From: Cryptosporangium aurantiacum
GTDB lineage: Bacteria; Actinomycetota; Actinomycetes; Mycobacteriales; Cryptosporangiaceae
Direction of reading: 5' to 3'
Assembly: GCF_900143005.1 (NCBI RefSeq)
Contig: NZ_FRCS01000006.1
Span: 310,001 to 374,000 of the forward strand
DNA length: 64,000 bases
Below are positions 33,463 to 42,640 of this stretch, one piece after another. Both the position numbers and the translations under genes were made by a program. The notes beneath the pieces are model-generated. The model was not told where the DNA came from, ran no database searches, and worked only from the letters and a program-made list of their open reading frames with translations. Within the stretch, counting starts at the first letter, position 1. Each line of letters begins with the position of its first letter.

Positions 33463-34752
33463 ATGTCATCACCATTGTCCCGACGGCGCTTACTCGTGCT
33501 GGGCGGGTCCCTGGCCGGCGGCAGCGTGCTCGCCGCGTGCACGCGCGGAGAAGGTAGTTCCTCGGCCGGCTCGAACGGCGGCCCGCTGAAGTTCTGGGAC
33601 ATGCTGTGGGGCACCGGAACGGCGTACCGCAATGAGGCGCAGCGTCTGGTCGGTACTTACCAGGGCGACGCGAAGGTCACCTACCAGTCCCTTCCGTGGG
33701 CCAACTTCGTGCAGACCTTCTCGTCGGCGATCGCCTCCAACACCGGTCCCGCCGTGAGCTCCGGCGGTGGCTTCCAGGCGCTGCAGTTTTTCACCCAGGA
33801 CGCGATCGCCCCCGCGGACAACCTGGTGAAGAAGCTCAAGACCCAGGACTTCATCCCGGAGACCATCGAGTTCCTGAAGTACCAGGGCACCTATTTCGCG
33901 GTTCCCTGGTTCATCGACGCCCGGGTGCTCTTCTACCGCAAAGCACTGCTGGAGAAGGCGGGCGCCGCGGTACCGACCGACTGGCCGAGCCTGCGGACGG
34001 CGTGCGTCGCCCTCCGCCGCATCGGCGTCTCCGGCTTCGGCATGGCCGCCAGTCCCACGGTGACGACGGGATCGCAACAGATCCTGTCGCTGATGTTCAA
34101 CAACGGCGGTCACTTGTTCACCGCCGACGGCAAGCCGGACGTCGTCACCGACCGCAACATCGAGACGGTGGAGTTCCTCAAGGAACTGGTGTCCATCGGC
34201 GCGATCGACAAGCGCTACGTCAGCTACACCAACGACAACCTCCAGGGCGACATCGCCTCTGGGAAGGTCGGCATGCTGTTCGCGCCACCCAGCTGGCAGG
34301 CCCAGTTCCCGGACGCCGTCCGCAGCGACATGCTGGTCGCCAGCCCGCTCACCGCTCCGCACGGCGACAAGGGCACCTGGTACGCCATCAACAACCTGAT
34401 GATGTACAAGAACACGCCGGACCAGGAGGAATCCGAGGAGTTCCTCGGCTGGTACCTGGACAACATCAAGACGTACTGGCAGAACGGCGTCCTCCCGGCT
34501 GTGCCGGTCCGGCAGAGCATCGTCGACCTGGCCGAGTACCAGGGCAACGCGAACAACCTGAAGATCTCCAAGGAGTGGGTGCCGGTCGGCAAGACCTATG
34601 CCGCCGACTCGAAGGAACCCTTCCCCCAGCTGAACGCCGTCGACGGTGGGCAGGCGCTCTCACGGTTCGCGCAGCAGGTAGTGCAGGGAACGGGGAACGC
34701 ACGGGCTCTCCTCACGACCCTGCAGCAGGGTTTGGAAGAGGTCGTCAAATAG
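33463..34752 (+). CDS. sugar ABC transporter substrate-binding lipoprotein
   Basis: 429 aa from the ATG at 33463, with GGGAG as ribosome site. The N-terminus combines a twin-arginine motif (SRRRLLVLGG) with a lipobox ending in Cys26 (VLAAC), so it is a Tat lipoprotein anchored outside the membrane. The mature part is a MalE-type (family 1) solute-binding protein (LKFWDMLWGTGTAYRNEAQR, FAVPWFIDARVLFYRKALLE). It feeds the two permeases encoded next. The neighbouring GH1 and GH2 enzymes suggest a beta-linked di- or oligosaccharide as ligand. Confidence 0.9.
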   Translation: MSSPLSRRRLLVLGGSLAGGSVLAACTRGEGSSSAGSNGGPLKFWDMLWGTGTAYRNEAQRLVGTYQGDAKVTYQSLPWANFVQTFSSAIASNTGPAVSSGGGFQALQFFTQDAIAPADNLVKKLKTQDFIPETIEFLKYQGTYFAVPWFIDARVLFYRKALLEKAGAAVPTDWPSLRTACVALRRIGVSGFGMAASPTVTTGSQQILSLMFNNGGHLFTADGKPDVVTDRNIETVEFLKELVSIGAIDKRYVSYTNDNLQGDIASGKVGMLFAPPSWQAQFPDAVRSDMLVASPLTAPHGDKGTWYAINNLMMYKNTPDQEESEEFLGWYLDNIKTYWQNGVLPAVPVRQSIVDLAEYQGNANNLKISKEWVPVGKTYAADSKEPFPQLNAVDGGQALSRFAQQVVQGTGNARALLTTLQQGLEEVVK

Positions 34753-35697
34753 ATGGCGGAGCACACGGCGCTCGCGGCCGCCCCCCGAGCCGCGGTCCGA
34801 CGCGCACCATCACCCGGCGGGCGACGTGGCCGCGGCCGCGGCCGCGAGCGGGGGCTGACGTTCACCGCCATGCTCGCGCCCTCGCTGATCCTGGTCGGAC
34901 TGATCAACGCGTACCCGCTCGTCTACGGAGCGATCGAGTCGACGCACGCCGGGACGCTGATCGCCGGTGGACCGTACGTCGGTATCGACAACTACACCCA
35001 GGTGCTCTCCGACCCCCGGTTCTGGGCAGCAGCCCGTTTCACGGCGCTCTTCACGGTGGTCGGGGTGCTCGGCAGCTGGGCCGTCGGCCTCGGCCTCGCG
35101 CTGCTGCTCCGCAGTGATGTCCCGGGCCGGTCGTACTTCCGGGTGCTTCTCCTGCTGCCCTGGGTGGTCCCGGTGGTGGTGTCGTCGATGAGCTGGATCT
35201 GGCTGTCGAACACCTACGACAGCCCACTACCGACGCTCGCCCGAGCGCTCGGCTTCGGGGACGTCCTGTTCCTGAGCGATCCGACGCTGGCGGTGGTCAC
35301 CGTCTTCGCGTTCAAGATCTGGATCAGCTTCCCGTTCATGATGATGACCTCCGGCGCGTCGCTGGAGGCCGTGGACCACACGCTCTACGAGGCGGCCAGC
35401 GTCGACGGCGCCTCGAAGTTCCAGCAGTTCGTTCACATCACGCTGCCGATGATCGCGAAGACCACGTTCGTCAGCTGGGTACTGATGACGATCTTCTGCG
35501 TCAACGACTTCCCGACGATCTTCCTGCTGACCGGCGGGGGCCCGGTGGACGCGACCACCTCGCTGATCGTCTACGCGTACCGGCTGACGTTCCAGAACTT
35601 CCAGCTGGGCCCCGGCCTCGCCGTCGCGCTCCTGATGACCGCCGCGCTGACGGTGGTCTCGGTGATCCTCTACCGCCAGATCCGGAGGGCCCAATGA
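34753..35697 (+). CDS. sugar ABC permease, MalF-like
   Basis: 314 aa. The ATG directly follows the stop of the binding protein. After an Arg/Gly-rich cytoplasmic leader of about 34 residues there are six hydrophobic segments. The EAA loop that docks the ATPase reads YEAASVDGASKFQQFVHITL. It pairs with the next permease to form the pore. No ATPase gene lies nearby, so a shared MsiK-type ATPase elsewhere in the genome is needed, as known in streptomycetes. Confidence 0.9.
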   Translation: MAEHTALAAAPRAAVRRAPSPGGRRGRGRGRERGLTFTAMLAPSLILVGLINAYPLVYGAIESTHAGTLIAGGPYVGIDNYTQVLSDPRFWAAARFTALFTVVGVLGSWAVGLGLALLLRSDVPGRSYFRVLLLLPWVVPVVVSSMSWIWLSNTYDSPLPTLARALGFGDVLFLSDPTLAVVTVFAFKIWISFPFMMMTSGASLEAVDHTLYEAASVDGASKFQQFVHITLPMIAKTTFVSWVLMTIFCVNDFPTIFLLTGGGPVDATTSLIVYAYRLTFQNFQLGPGLAVALLMTAALTVVSVILYRQIRRAQ

Positions 35698-36491
35698 TCC
35701 GCTGGGTGCGATTCGGGGCGCTGACCGTCATCACCGCCGTCGTGCTGGTGCCGCTCGTCGCCGTCGTCGCCCTGGCGCTGCAGCCACGGACCGGCGTGGG
35801 GCACGGAGGGCTGACGCTAGACTCGATGCGTTACGTCCTCGCCGAGACCGCGTCGTTGACCTGGCTGCGCAACAGTCTGGTCGCGGCCGGGCTCACGACG
35901 CTCGCGGCCGTGCTCGTCGCGGCGCCCGCCGGGTACGTGCTCTCCCGTGGGCGCGGCAAGGTGGTCTCCGGCTACTCCCTGCTGCTGTTCAGCATCCAGT
36001 CGTTCCCGCACGTCATCCTCGTCATCCCGCTCTTCGTCATGTTCGCCTCGCTCGGGCTGATCGACTCGGTCACGGGGCTGACCCTGGTGTACATCGCGGC
36101 GGCGCTTCCGGTGGCCTGTTGGATGATGGCCGCCTACATCGACAGCATTCCCGTCTCCCTGGAGGAGGCCGCCTGGATCGACGGGTGCTCGGTCTTCGGC
36201 AGCTTCTGGCGGGTGGTCGTCCGCAACTCGCTGCCCGGGCTCCTGTCCACGGCGATCTTCAGCTTCCTGATCGCTTGGAACGACTACCTGGTCGCGCTGG
36301 TCTTCCTCCGCAGCAGCGATTCGATGACGCTGCCGATCGGGCTCCAGTCCTTCTTCCAGCAGGACACCACGAACTGGGGACCGGTCATGAGCGTCGCGGT
36401 GATCATGCTGCTGCCACCGGTCCTGGTCTTCGCGGCGCTCAACCGGTACTTCAGCGTGGGGGGCATCGGTGGCGCGCTCGCCGGCCAGTAG
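35694..36491 (+). CDS. sugar ABC permease, MalG-like
   Basis: 265 aa, ATG overlapping the previous stop (ATGA). Six hydrophobic segments, with an EAA loop at EEAAWIDGCSVFGSFWRVV. It is shorter than Escherichia coli MalG but typical for actinobacterial family-1 sugar importers. Together with the MalF-like subunit it forms the membrane channel. Its end overlaps the start of the GH1 gene by 23 bases. Confidence 0.9.
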   Translation: MIRWVRFGALTVITAVVLVPLVAVVALALQPRTGVGHGGLTLDSMRYVLAETASLTWLRNSLVAAGLTTLAAVLVAAPAGYVLSRGRGKVVSGYSLLLFSIQSFPHVILVIPLFVMFASLGLIDSVTGLTLVYIAAALPVACWMMAAYIDSIPVSLEEAAWIDGCSVFGSFWRVVVRNSLPGLLSTAIFSFLIAWNDYLVALVFLRSSDSMTLPIGLQSFFQQDTTNWGPVMSVAVIMLLPPVLVFAALNRYFSVGGIGGALAGQ

Positions 36492-37863
36492 TGACATCAC
36501 CTTCCCGCCCGGCTTTGTCTGGGGCGCCGCGACCGCGTCCTACCAGATCGAGGGCGCCGCTCACGAGGACGGCCGCGGCCCCTCGATCTGGGACACCTTC
36601 AGCCACACGCCGGGAGCGGTCGTCGACGGGCACACCGGCGACGTGGCCTGCGACCACTACCACCGGTACTCCGACGACGTGGCGTTGATGGCCGAGGTCG
36701 GCCTGCAGGCCTACCGGTTCTCGGTGGCCTGGCCCCGCATCCAGCCGGACGGATCCGGCCCGATCAACCCGGCCGGGCTGGACTTCTACGACCGACTCGT
36801 GGACGAGCTCCGCGGCCACGACATCGAACCGGTGATCACGCTCTATCACTGGGACCTTCCGCAGGCACTCGAAGACCGTGGCGGGTGGACCGACCGGGAC
36901 ACGGCCCACCGCCTGGCCGAGTACGCCGAAGCGGTCCACGCGCGCCTCGGCGACCGCGTCGACGTCTGGACCACGCTGAACGAACCGTGGTGCGCGGCGT
37001 TCCTCGGCTACGCCGCCGGCGTGCACGCTCCTGGACGCACCGATCCGGCGGCGGCTTTCGCCGCCGCCCACCACCTCAACCTGGGGCACGGTCTCACCGT
37101 GCGCGCGCTGCGCGCAGCCGGCGCGTCCACGCTCGGCGTCACGGTCAACCCCGCGCTCGTGCTCCCCACCGAGCCGGCCGACGCCGGGCACGCCGACGCT
37201 GTGCGCCTCGTTGACGGCTTGCGCAACCGCATCTTCCTCGACCCGATGCTGCGCGGTGAGTACTCCGAGGACGTGCTCGAGCACATCGAGCGGTTCACCG
37301 AGCCCACGTTCATCCACGACGGTGACGCCGCGACCATCGGTGCGCCGATCGAACTGCTCGGCGTCAACTACTACCGCCCCACCCACGTCGCCGCTGGCGC
37401 CGCCGGCCCGGCAAGCCCTGCCTACCCCGGCACCGAGCGGGTGGAGTTCCGGCCCGACGCCGCGCCCCATACGGACATGGGCTGGGCGATCGAGCCCGAC
37501 GGTCTACGTCAACTGCTGGAGAAGCTGAGCCGCGACTACCCCGGCACGCCGCTCTACGTCACCGAGAACGGTGCGGCCTACCCGACCGGGCCGGATGCCG
37601 ATTCCCGTGTTCCCGACGCCGAACGGATCCGCTACCTCGACGCGCACCTCCGGGCCGCCCACCAGGCCCTCACCAACGGCGTCGACCTGCGCGGCTACTT
37701 CGTGTGGTCGCTGCTGGACAACTTCGAGTGGGCGGAGGGCTACTCGAAGCGCTTCGGCCTGGTCTACGTCGACTACCGCACCCAACGCCGGGTGCTGAAG
37801 GACAGCGCGCTGTGGTACGAGCAGGTCGTTCGTCGGAACGGGCTCCCGAAATTAGCCACCTAG
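36469..37863 (+). CDS. glycoside hydrolase family 1 beta-glucosidase
   Basis: 464 aa from a GTG at 36469 inside the end of the permease gene. FVWGAATASYQIEGA opens the TIM barrel. The acid/base Glu172 lies in TTLNEPW and the nucleophile Glu366 in YVTENGAAY, as in all active GH1 enzymes. There is no signal peptide. It would split imported beta-glucosides such as cellobiose or plant glucosides inside the cell, as the last step of the importer operon. Related activities (beta-galactosidase, beta-fucosidase) are common in GH1. Confidence 0.92.
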   Translation: MARSPASSDITFPPGFVWGAATASYQIEGAAHEDGRGPSIWDTFSHTPGAVVDGHTGDVACDHYHRYSDDVALMAEVGLQAYRFSVAWPRIQPDGSGPINPAGLDFYDRLVDELRGHDIEPVITLYHWDLPQALEDRGGWTDRDTAHRLAEYAEAVHARLGDRVDVWTTLNEPWCAAFLGYAAGVHAPGRTDPAAAFAAAHHLNLGHGLTVRALRAAGASTLGVTVNPALVLPTEPADAGHADAVRLVDGLRNRIFLDPMLRGEYSEDVLEHIERFTEPTFIHDGDAATIGAPIELLGVNYYRPTHVAAGAAGPASPAYPGTERVEFRPDAAPHTDMGWAIEPDGLRQLLEKLSRDYPGTPLYVTENGAAYPTGPDADSRVPDAERIRYLDAHLRAAHQALTNGVDLRGYFVWSLLDNFEWAEGYSKRFGLVYVDYRTQRRVLKDSALWYEQVVRRNGLPKLAT

Positions 37864-37913
37864 CCTGTCTACTTCCTCACGATTCGGATGCTCTCACCAC
37901 TCAACTACCCGGA

Positions 37914-37934
37914 TAGAATGACAGCCAGACTGTC
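37914..37934 (+). promoter_or_regulatory. -10 box and MarR-type operator of the marR-MFS unit
   Basis: TAGAAT (37914-37919) matches the -10 consensus at 5 of 6. Directly after it, GACAG (37920-37924) and CTGTC (37930-37934) form an inverted repeat with a 5-base spacer. A repressor bound there would block transcription start. The -35 region (about 37891-37896) is weak. Confidence 0.5.
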
Positions 37935-37956
37935 TTTTGAATGAGGGTGGAGCGAA

Positions 37957-38415
37957 GTGGATCCCCGCGTCGACCAACTGCGTCATGACCTCGCACTGTT
38001 CGCCAGAGGGATCCGCGGCCACCGGGAAGGCCACCAGCTCACTGCCTCTCAGCTGCAGGTGCTCGGCCTCCTCGACGCGTACGGTCCGCTGAACGCCCGC
38101 GACCTGGCCGCGCGGGAGCGGGTCGCACCGCAATCCATGGCGAAGACCGTCAAGAGTCTCGAGGCGGCGAGCCTGGTCACGCGATGCCTCGATCCGGCCG
38201 ATGCGCGCGCTTTCCTGATCGAGATCACCGACGAAGGCCGGACGACCCTCGTCAACGACCGTGTGGTCCGGAACCGGTGGCTGGAAGCGGCGCTGGCGGA
38301 GCGTTGTACCGAGGCCGAGCGCGAGGTCCTCTACATCGCCGGACGACTGTTGCGCTCGCTGTCCGAGTCACCGGTCCGGGCCGACGCGCGCGCGGAGGCC
38401 GACACCCGTGGCTGA
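37957..38415 (+). CDS. MarR-family regulator
   Basis: 152 aa from the GTG at 37957, following a purine-rich GGGTGGAGCGAAG. The winged helix (ARDLAARERVAPQSMAKTVKSL, then the wing DPADARAFLIEITDEG) is typical. Its gene overlaps the start of an MFS exporter gene by 8 bases, the usual arrangement of a MarR repressor with its efflux pump. It probably represses both through the repeat at 37920-37934 until a phenolic or other small molecule binds. Confidence 0.87.
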   Translation: MDPRVDQLRHDLALFARGIRGHREGHQLTASQLQVLGLLDAYGPLNARDLAARERVAPQSMAKTVKSLEAASLVTRCLDPADARAFLIEITDEGRTTLVNDRVVRNRWLEAALAERCTEAEREVLYIAGRLLRSLSESPVRADARAEADTRG

Positions 38416-39796
38416 CACGATGACCCGCCCGGGTGACACGCGACTGCCGTGGCGCACTGGTGGGGCTCTGGTCTCGGGCAGCGTCCTGCAACCCTTGAAC
38501 TCGTCGATGATCGCGCTGGCGATCGTGAGCCTGACGGCCGACTTCGGGGCGTCGGACCTCATGCCGTGGGTCATCGCGGCGATGTACATCGCGACCGCGG
38601 TCGCCGCCCCCGTCTCCGGGCGGTTGGGAGCGCTGCTCGGGCCGCGGCGCGTCTACCTGGCTGGGCTCGGCCTGATCCTGGCCGGATCGGCACTCGGCCT
38701 GCTCGCACCGAGCCTGGCTTGGGTGGTCGTCTCCCGGGTGATCGTCGGGCTGGGCACGGCCACGCAGTACCCCAACGCCGTCGCACTGGTGCGCCGCTAC
38801 GCCCGCAGGCGCCACGTCCGGACCGGCGGGATTCTGGGCCTGCTCGCCATCGGCGCGCAGGTGACCGTGGCCTTCGGTCCGACGCTGGGTGGCCTGCTGG
38901 TCGGCCTGCTCGGCTGGCAAGCGGTGATGTGGATCAACGTTCCCGTCGTAGTCGCCAGCGCGCTGCTCGTCGGAGTGTTCGTGGACCGGGACGACCCCGT
39001 CACCGTCACCCGTCGCGAGCTGCCTCCCGCCTTCGATCTGCCCGGCATCGGGCTGTTCCTCGGGTGGGTCGTCTCGTTGATGATGTTCCTGCTGTCCGCG
39101 GTGGACGAACCGCAGTGGTGGCTGCTCGGCGTCTTCGTCGTCTGTGCCGTCCTGTTCGTCCAGCGGGAGCGGCACACCGCCAGCCCGTTCCTCGACGTAT
39201 CCGCGCTGGTCCGCAACCGGGCGCTCTTCGCAACGCTGATCCGCACTCTGCTCACGTACGTAGCGTTCTACGCCGTCTACTTCGGCTTCCCGCAGTGGAT
39301 GCAGGCCGCGCGCGGTCTCAGTCCGGCGCAGGCCGGGCTGATGATGTTCCCGCTCGCCGCCATCGGTGTGGTCTGCAGCCTGGTCGCCACCCGGACCTGC
39401 CGGATCGCGGGCCCACGCCGGGTACTGGTCGGCGGCACGGCGGCGATGATCGCCGGAGGTGTCATCATCGCCTTCGCCGCCGGCTCGCGCGTTCCCGCGC
39501 TGCTCGTGCTCGTGGCCGTCGTGGCGGGCATTCCGAGCGGCTTCAACAACATCGGCAACCAGACCGTCGTCGACCGGGCGACCCCCGACGGCGACGTCGG
39601 AACCGCGATGGGGCTGTATCGCACGACGCAATTCATCGGGGCCAACTTCGCCGCTGTCGCCCTCGACGTTCTCGTCGGCCCCGATGCCACCGACGCGGGC
39701 TTCGAACGGCTCGGTTGGTTCACCGCGGCCCTCGGCGTCCTGCTGCTCGCGGTGACGGTCGCGGCACGCAGCCTTCGTCCCGAACATCCCATATAA
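38408..39796 (+). CDS. DHA2-type MFS exporter
   Basis: 462 aa from the GTG at 38408, with GGAGG 8 bases upstream (an ATG 12 bases later is possible). Twelve to fourteen hydrophobic segments are visible. The LNSSMIALAIVSLTADFGAS segment at TM1 resembles the EmrB/QacA motif D1, though the usual LD is replaced by LN. The ISSSV-type motif A/C are present in outline (VSGRLGALLGPRRVYLAG; GAQVTVAFGPTLGGLLVG, motif C of antiporters). It is a proton-driven exporter of unknown compounds under MarR control. Its stop codon lies inside the AT-rich element at 39792. Confidence 0.87.
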   Translation: MADTMTRPGDTRLPWRTGGALVSGSVLQPLNSSMIALAIVSLTADFGASDLMPWVIAAMYIATAVAAPVSGRLGALLGPRRVYLAGLGLILAGSALGLLAPSLAWVVVSRVIVGLGTATQYPNAVALVRRYARRRHVRTGGILGLLAIGAQVTVAFGPTLGGLLVGLLGWQAVMWINVPVVVASALLVGVFVDRDDPVTVTRRELPPAFDLPGIGLFLGWVVSLMMFLLSAVDEPQWWLLGVFVVCAVLFVQRERHTASPFLDVSALVRNRALFATLIRTLLTYVAFYAVYFGFPQWMQAARGLSPAQAGLMMFPLAAIGVVCSLVATRTCRIAGPRRVLVGGTAAMIAGGVIIAFAAGSRVPALLVLVAVVAGIPSGFNNIGNQTVVDRATPDGDVGTAMGLYRTTQFIGANFAAVALDVLVGPDATDAGFERLGWFTAALGVLLLAVTVAARSLRPEHPI

Positions 39797-39805
39797 TATT
39801 TTGGT
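39792..39805. promoter_or_regulatory. AT-rich palindrome site A (regulon motif, weakest member)
   Basis: TATAATATTTTGGT matches CATAATATATTATG at 8 of 14 positions, with the left half (ATAATAT) intact. It overlaps the stop of the MFS gene and lies 23 bases before the GntR start. It could equally be a plain -10 region, but the left half is the same as in sites B and D. Confidence 0.4.
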
Positions 39806-39827
39806 CGACGGATATTCAGGAGGTCAG

Positions 39828-40523
39828 GTGACGTCAGCCAGCATCGTCGGACGCGCCGGTTCGCGGCGTCAGGGGCTTCCCGACGAGGTAGCGACGTACG
39901 TCCGCGAGCTCATCCTCTCCGGCCAGGTCCGTCCGGGCGAGTTCATCCGGATGGACGGGATCGCCGAGGCCGTCGGCGTGAGCAACACCCCAGTGCGGGA
40001 AGGGCTGCTCAAGCTGTCCAATGAGGGGTGGCTCGTCCTCGAGCCTCGCCGCGGCTTCGTCGTCGCCGAGTTCTCCGCTCAGGACGTCCAAGACCTGTTC
40101 TGGGCCCAAGCCCAGCTCGCGGGAGAGCTGGCCGCGCGCACCGCGAAGGCGATCACACCGGATCGGCTCGAGCGCCTGAGCGAGCTGATCGAGCGACACG
40201 AGCAGGCCGTCACGTCTAACCAGGGCCCGGAAACGATCGACGCCCTGAATCACGCGTTCCACCGCGAGGTGAACCTGGGCGCGAACTCGCCCTACCTAGC
40301 ACGGCTGCTGTCCTCGGTCGCTCAGAACTTCCCCAATCGCTTCTACTCCGAGATCGAGGGCCAGGTCCAGGCGTGCCGGGTCGAGCACCCGCTGATTCTG
40401 GACGCCTTGCGCCGGCGGAAGGCGCGAACGGCCCGCCAGATCATGCAGCAGCACATTCTGTCGCGTGGCACCTCGCTCGTCGCGATGCTCGAAGAACGCG
40501 GCATCTTCACCGCCGAACAGTAG
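39828..40523 (+). CDS. GntR-family regulator (FCD type), left end of the CoA island
   Basis: 231 aa from the GTG at 39828, preceded by GGAGG 4 bases away (a TTG at 39801 is the longer option). Winged helix at about 20-75 (LPDEVATYVRELILSGQVRPGE, EAVGVSNTPVREGLLKLSNEGWLVLEPR in part) and an all-helical FCD ligand domain after it. The FCD metal/acid-binding residues lie around HEQAV, HAFHREVN and VEHPLI. It is followed by an SDR gene 7 bases on. It probably senses an acidic or CoA-linked intermediate of the island and may bind the AT-rich palindromes. Confidence 0.87.
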   Translation: MTSASIVGRAGSRRQGLPDEVATYVRELILSGQVRPGEFIRMDGIAEAVGVSNTPVREGLLKLSNEGWLVLEPRRGFVVAEFSAQDVQDLFWAQAQLAGELAARTAKAITPDRLERLSELIERHEQAVTSNQGPETIDALNHAFHREVNLGANSPYLARLLSSVAQNFPNRFYSEIEGQVQACRVEHPLILDALRRRKARTARQIMQQHILSRGTSLVAMLEERGIFTAEQ

Positions 40524-40530
40524 GGCCGAC

Positions 40531-41274
40531 GTGGATCTCGGTATCTCCGGCAAACGTGCGGTGGTCATCGGCGGCAGCGCCGGACTCGGTCTGAGCTGCG
40601 CCCGAGCGTTGGCTGCCGAGGGCGTCGGCCTGGTGCTGTTCGCCCGGAGCCGCGAACGCCTCGAACAGGTGCGCGCGGAACTCGGCGCGGCGGATGTCGT
40701 CGCCGGTGACCTGACCGTTCGAGCCGACGTGGCGCGGCTGGGCGACCACCTCCGCGCCACCGGTGGCTTCGACATCCTCGTGCTGAACACGCCGCGGCCA
40801 CCGAGCCCGATGCGCGACTTCCTGGCCGAAGACGACGACAGCCGCTGGGACGAGGCCTATGTAAACCAGTTACAGGGGGCGCTCAACGTCTTGCGCGCGC
40901 TGGCTCCGCTGCTGGTCGGTCGCGGCTGGGGTCGGATCGTCGCCATCACGTCGGCGAGCGTCAAGCAACCGATGCCACGGCACGCGCTGTCCTCGATCTT
41001 CCGTGCCGGTGTGCAGGCGGCGCTCAAGCATCTCGTCGACGAGCTCGGCGCCCACGGCGTCACCGTGAACTCGGTGGCGCCGGCCACGGTCGTCACGCCG
41101 ACGTTCGCCTCGTTCCACAACCTGGACGAGCGCATCCGCCAAACGCCGATGCAGCGCTCCGGCCGCCCGGAGGAGGTCGCGGCCACGGTGGCGTTCCTTG
41201 CCTCGGAGCCGGCCGGCTTCATCACCGGCCAGGTCGTGGCCGTGGACGGCGGAATCACCCGCTCACTGGTATGA
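40531..41274 (+). CDS. SDR-family protein lacking the YxxxK motif
   Basis: 247 aa from the GTG at 40531. The cofactor loop GGSAGLGLSCARAL (TGxxxGxG type with GGSAGLG) and the VVAGDLT segment are intact. At the catalytic place the sequence reads ITSASVKQPMPRHALSSIF followed by RAG: the Ser is kept, but Tyr and Lys of YxxxK are replaced by a SSxxR-like arrangement. A subgroup of FabG-like SDRs has just this change, so it is likely a family feature and not decay. It may act by another mechanism or as a binding protein. It forms a unit with the GntR gene and converges on the CoA-binding protein gene with a 20-bp overlap. Confidence 0.82.
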   Translation: MDLGISGKRAVVIGGSAGLGLSCARALAAEGVGLVLFARSRERLEQVRAELGAADVVAGDLTVRADVARLGDHLRATGGFDILVLNTPRPPSPMRDFLAEDDDSRWDEAYVNQLQGALNVLRALAPLLVGRGWGRIVAITSASVKQPMPRHALSSIFRAGVQAALKHLVDELGAHGVTVNSVAPATVVTPTFASFHNLDERIRQTPMQRSGRPEEVAATVAFLASEPAGFITGQVVAVDGGITRSLV

Positions 41275-42640
41275 GCGAAAAGTTCACCAGCCGGGCCATG
41301 GCCCGGACCGCCCGAACCGGCTCGGAGTAGGCCGGGACACCGGCCGCCAGCAGATCGCGGCGCGCCTGGCCGGTACCTCCCGTCCACACCACGAAAACCG
41401 GTTTGTCGGTGCTTTCGTGGAACCGGCGTAGTGCGGCGACGACCTCCTCGGCGACCTTGTCCGCGTTGCCGAAGACCGCGAGCACCGCGTCGGTCTCCTC
41501 GGAGTCACCCACCACCGTCAGCGTCCTGGACAGGATGGCGACGTCGTTGATCATCGCGCCGGTCACATCGATCGGATTGGCCGTGGAGCCGAAGTAGGGA
41601 AGGTTCTCCCCCACGATCGCGCGAGCGTCCTCCCGCCACGGTTCCACGACGAGACCCTCGTCCACGGCGGCATCGCACGCGAGCGCACCGGCTCCCCCGC
41701 TCAGCGTGACGATCGTGACGCGCCGTCCACGGGGCCGGCGACCGCGAGTCAGGGCCAGGGCGACGTCGGTCATGTCCTCCATGCTGGTGGCCCGGATCGC
41801 TCCGTGACGGGCCAGGACCTCCTCGAACTGCGGGTCGTCGCCCGGCGTGCTCGCCGTGTGGGCGGCGACAGCGCGAGCACCCGCCGCGGTACGCCCCGCC
41901 TTCAGCAGGACGAGGGGCTTGCCGGCGTCCGCGGCACGGCGGGCCAGTGCCTCGAGCGCACCCGCCTCGACAAGCCCCTCCAGGTGGCCGAGCAAGACGT
42001 CGACGTCATCGTGGCCGGCCAACGTGGTCAAGATCTCGACGACGCTGACGTCGGCCTGGTTGCCGGTGTTGGCGAAGTAGCGGACGCCCAAGCCAAGGCT
42101 CGTCATCGCGCTGTACGTGAAGGTCCCGACCGCACCGCTCTGGGACGCCAGCGCGATCGGTGCGTCGGGCCGTTCACCCTCCACGTCGAAGGCGGTCGAG
42201 AACGTGGCGAAGGCCCGGTCGGCCTCGGAGAACGAGCCCAGGCAGTTCGGGCCGATCAGCCGCAGCCCGGACCGAGCCGCGATCGCGACGAGCCGGTCCT
42301 GCAGCGCGACGCGTTCCGGGAGGCGCGTCTCGGCGAAGCCCGAGGCGAAGATGATCGCCGCTCCGGCGCCCGCCTCCGCGCATTCCGTTACTGCGGCCTC
42401 CACCGACTCGGCCGGAACCACGATCACGACGAGATCGATCGGGCCGGGCACCTCGCTCAGGGACGCGTGCGACGGCACGCCCTGCACCACGCTTCGCCGC
42501 GGGTTGATGGCGTGGATGCGGCCGGTGTAGCCGTAGCGCTTCAGGTAGTCCAGCGGGCGCCCCGACAGCTTGTCCGGATCGGACGAGGCGCCGTAAACCA
42601 CCACGCTGCGCGGTGAGAAGAGCAATTCGTCGAGCGTCAT
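41255..42640 (-). CDS. CoA-binding/succinyl-CoA-ligase-like protein (ADP-forming acyl-CoA synthetase alpha part)
   Basis: 461 aa from the ATG at 42640; longer readings run into the hydratase and SDR genes and are spurious. An N-terminal CoA-binding Rossmann domain ([29 protein letters not shown]) is followed by two succinyl-CoA-synthetase flavodoxin-like domains ([37 protein letters not shown] with the likely phospho-His). This is the alpha half of ADP-forming acyl-CoA synthetases. The ATP-grasp beta half is absent here and in the whole window, so it needs a partner elsewhere or has a different role. Last gene of the 49.9-41.3 kb operon. Confidence 0.82.
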   Translation of the reverse strand: MTLDELLFSPRSVVVYGASSDPDKLSGRPLDYLKRYGYTGRIHAINPRRSVVQGVPSHASLSEVPGPIDLVVIVVPAESVEAAVTECAEAGAGAAIIFASGFAETRLPERVALQDRLVAIAARSGLRLIGPNCLGSFSEADRAFATFSTAFDVEGERPDAPIALASQSGAVGTFTYSAMTSLGLGVRYFANTGNQADVSVVEILTTLAGHDDVDVLLGHLEGLVEAGALEALARRAADAGKPLVLLKAGRTAAGARAVAAHTASTPGDDPQFEEVLARHGAIRATSMEDMTDVALALTRGRRPRGRRVTIVTLSGGAGALACDAAVDEGLVVEPWREDARAIVGENLPYFGSTANPIDVTGAMINDVAILSRTLTVVGDSEETDAVLAVFGNADKVAEEVVAALRRFHESTDKPVFVVWTGGTGQARRDLLAAGVPAYSEPVRAVRAMARLVNFSLIPVSG

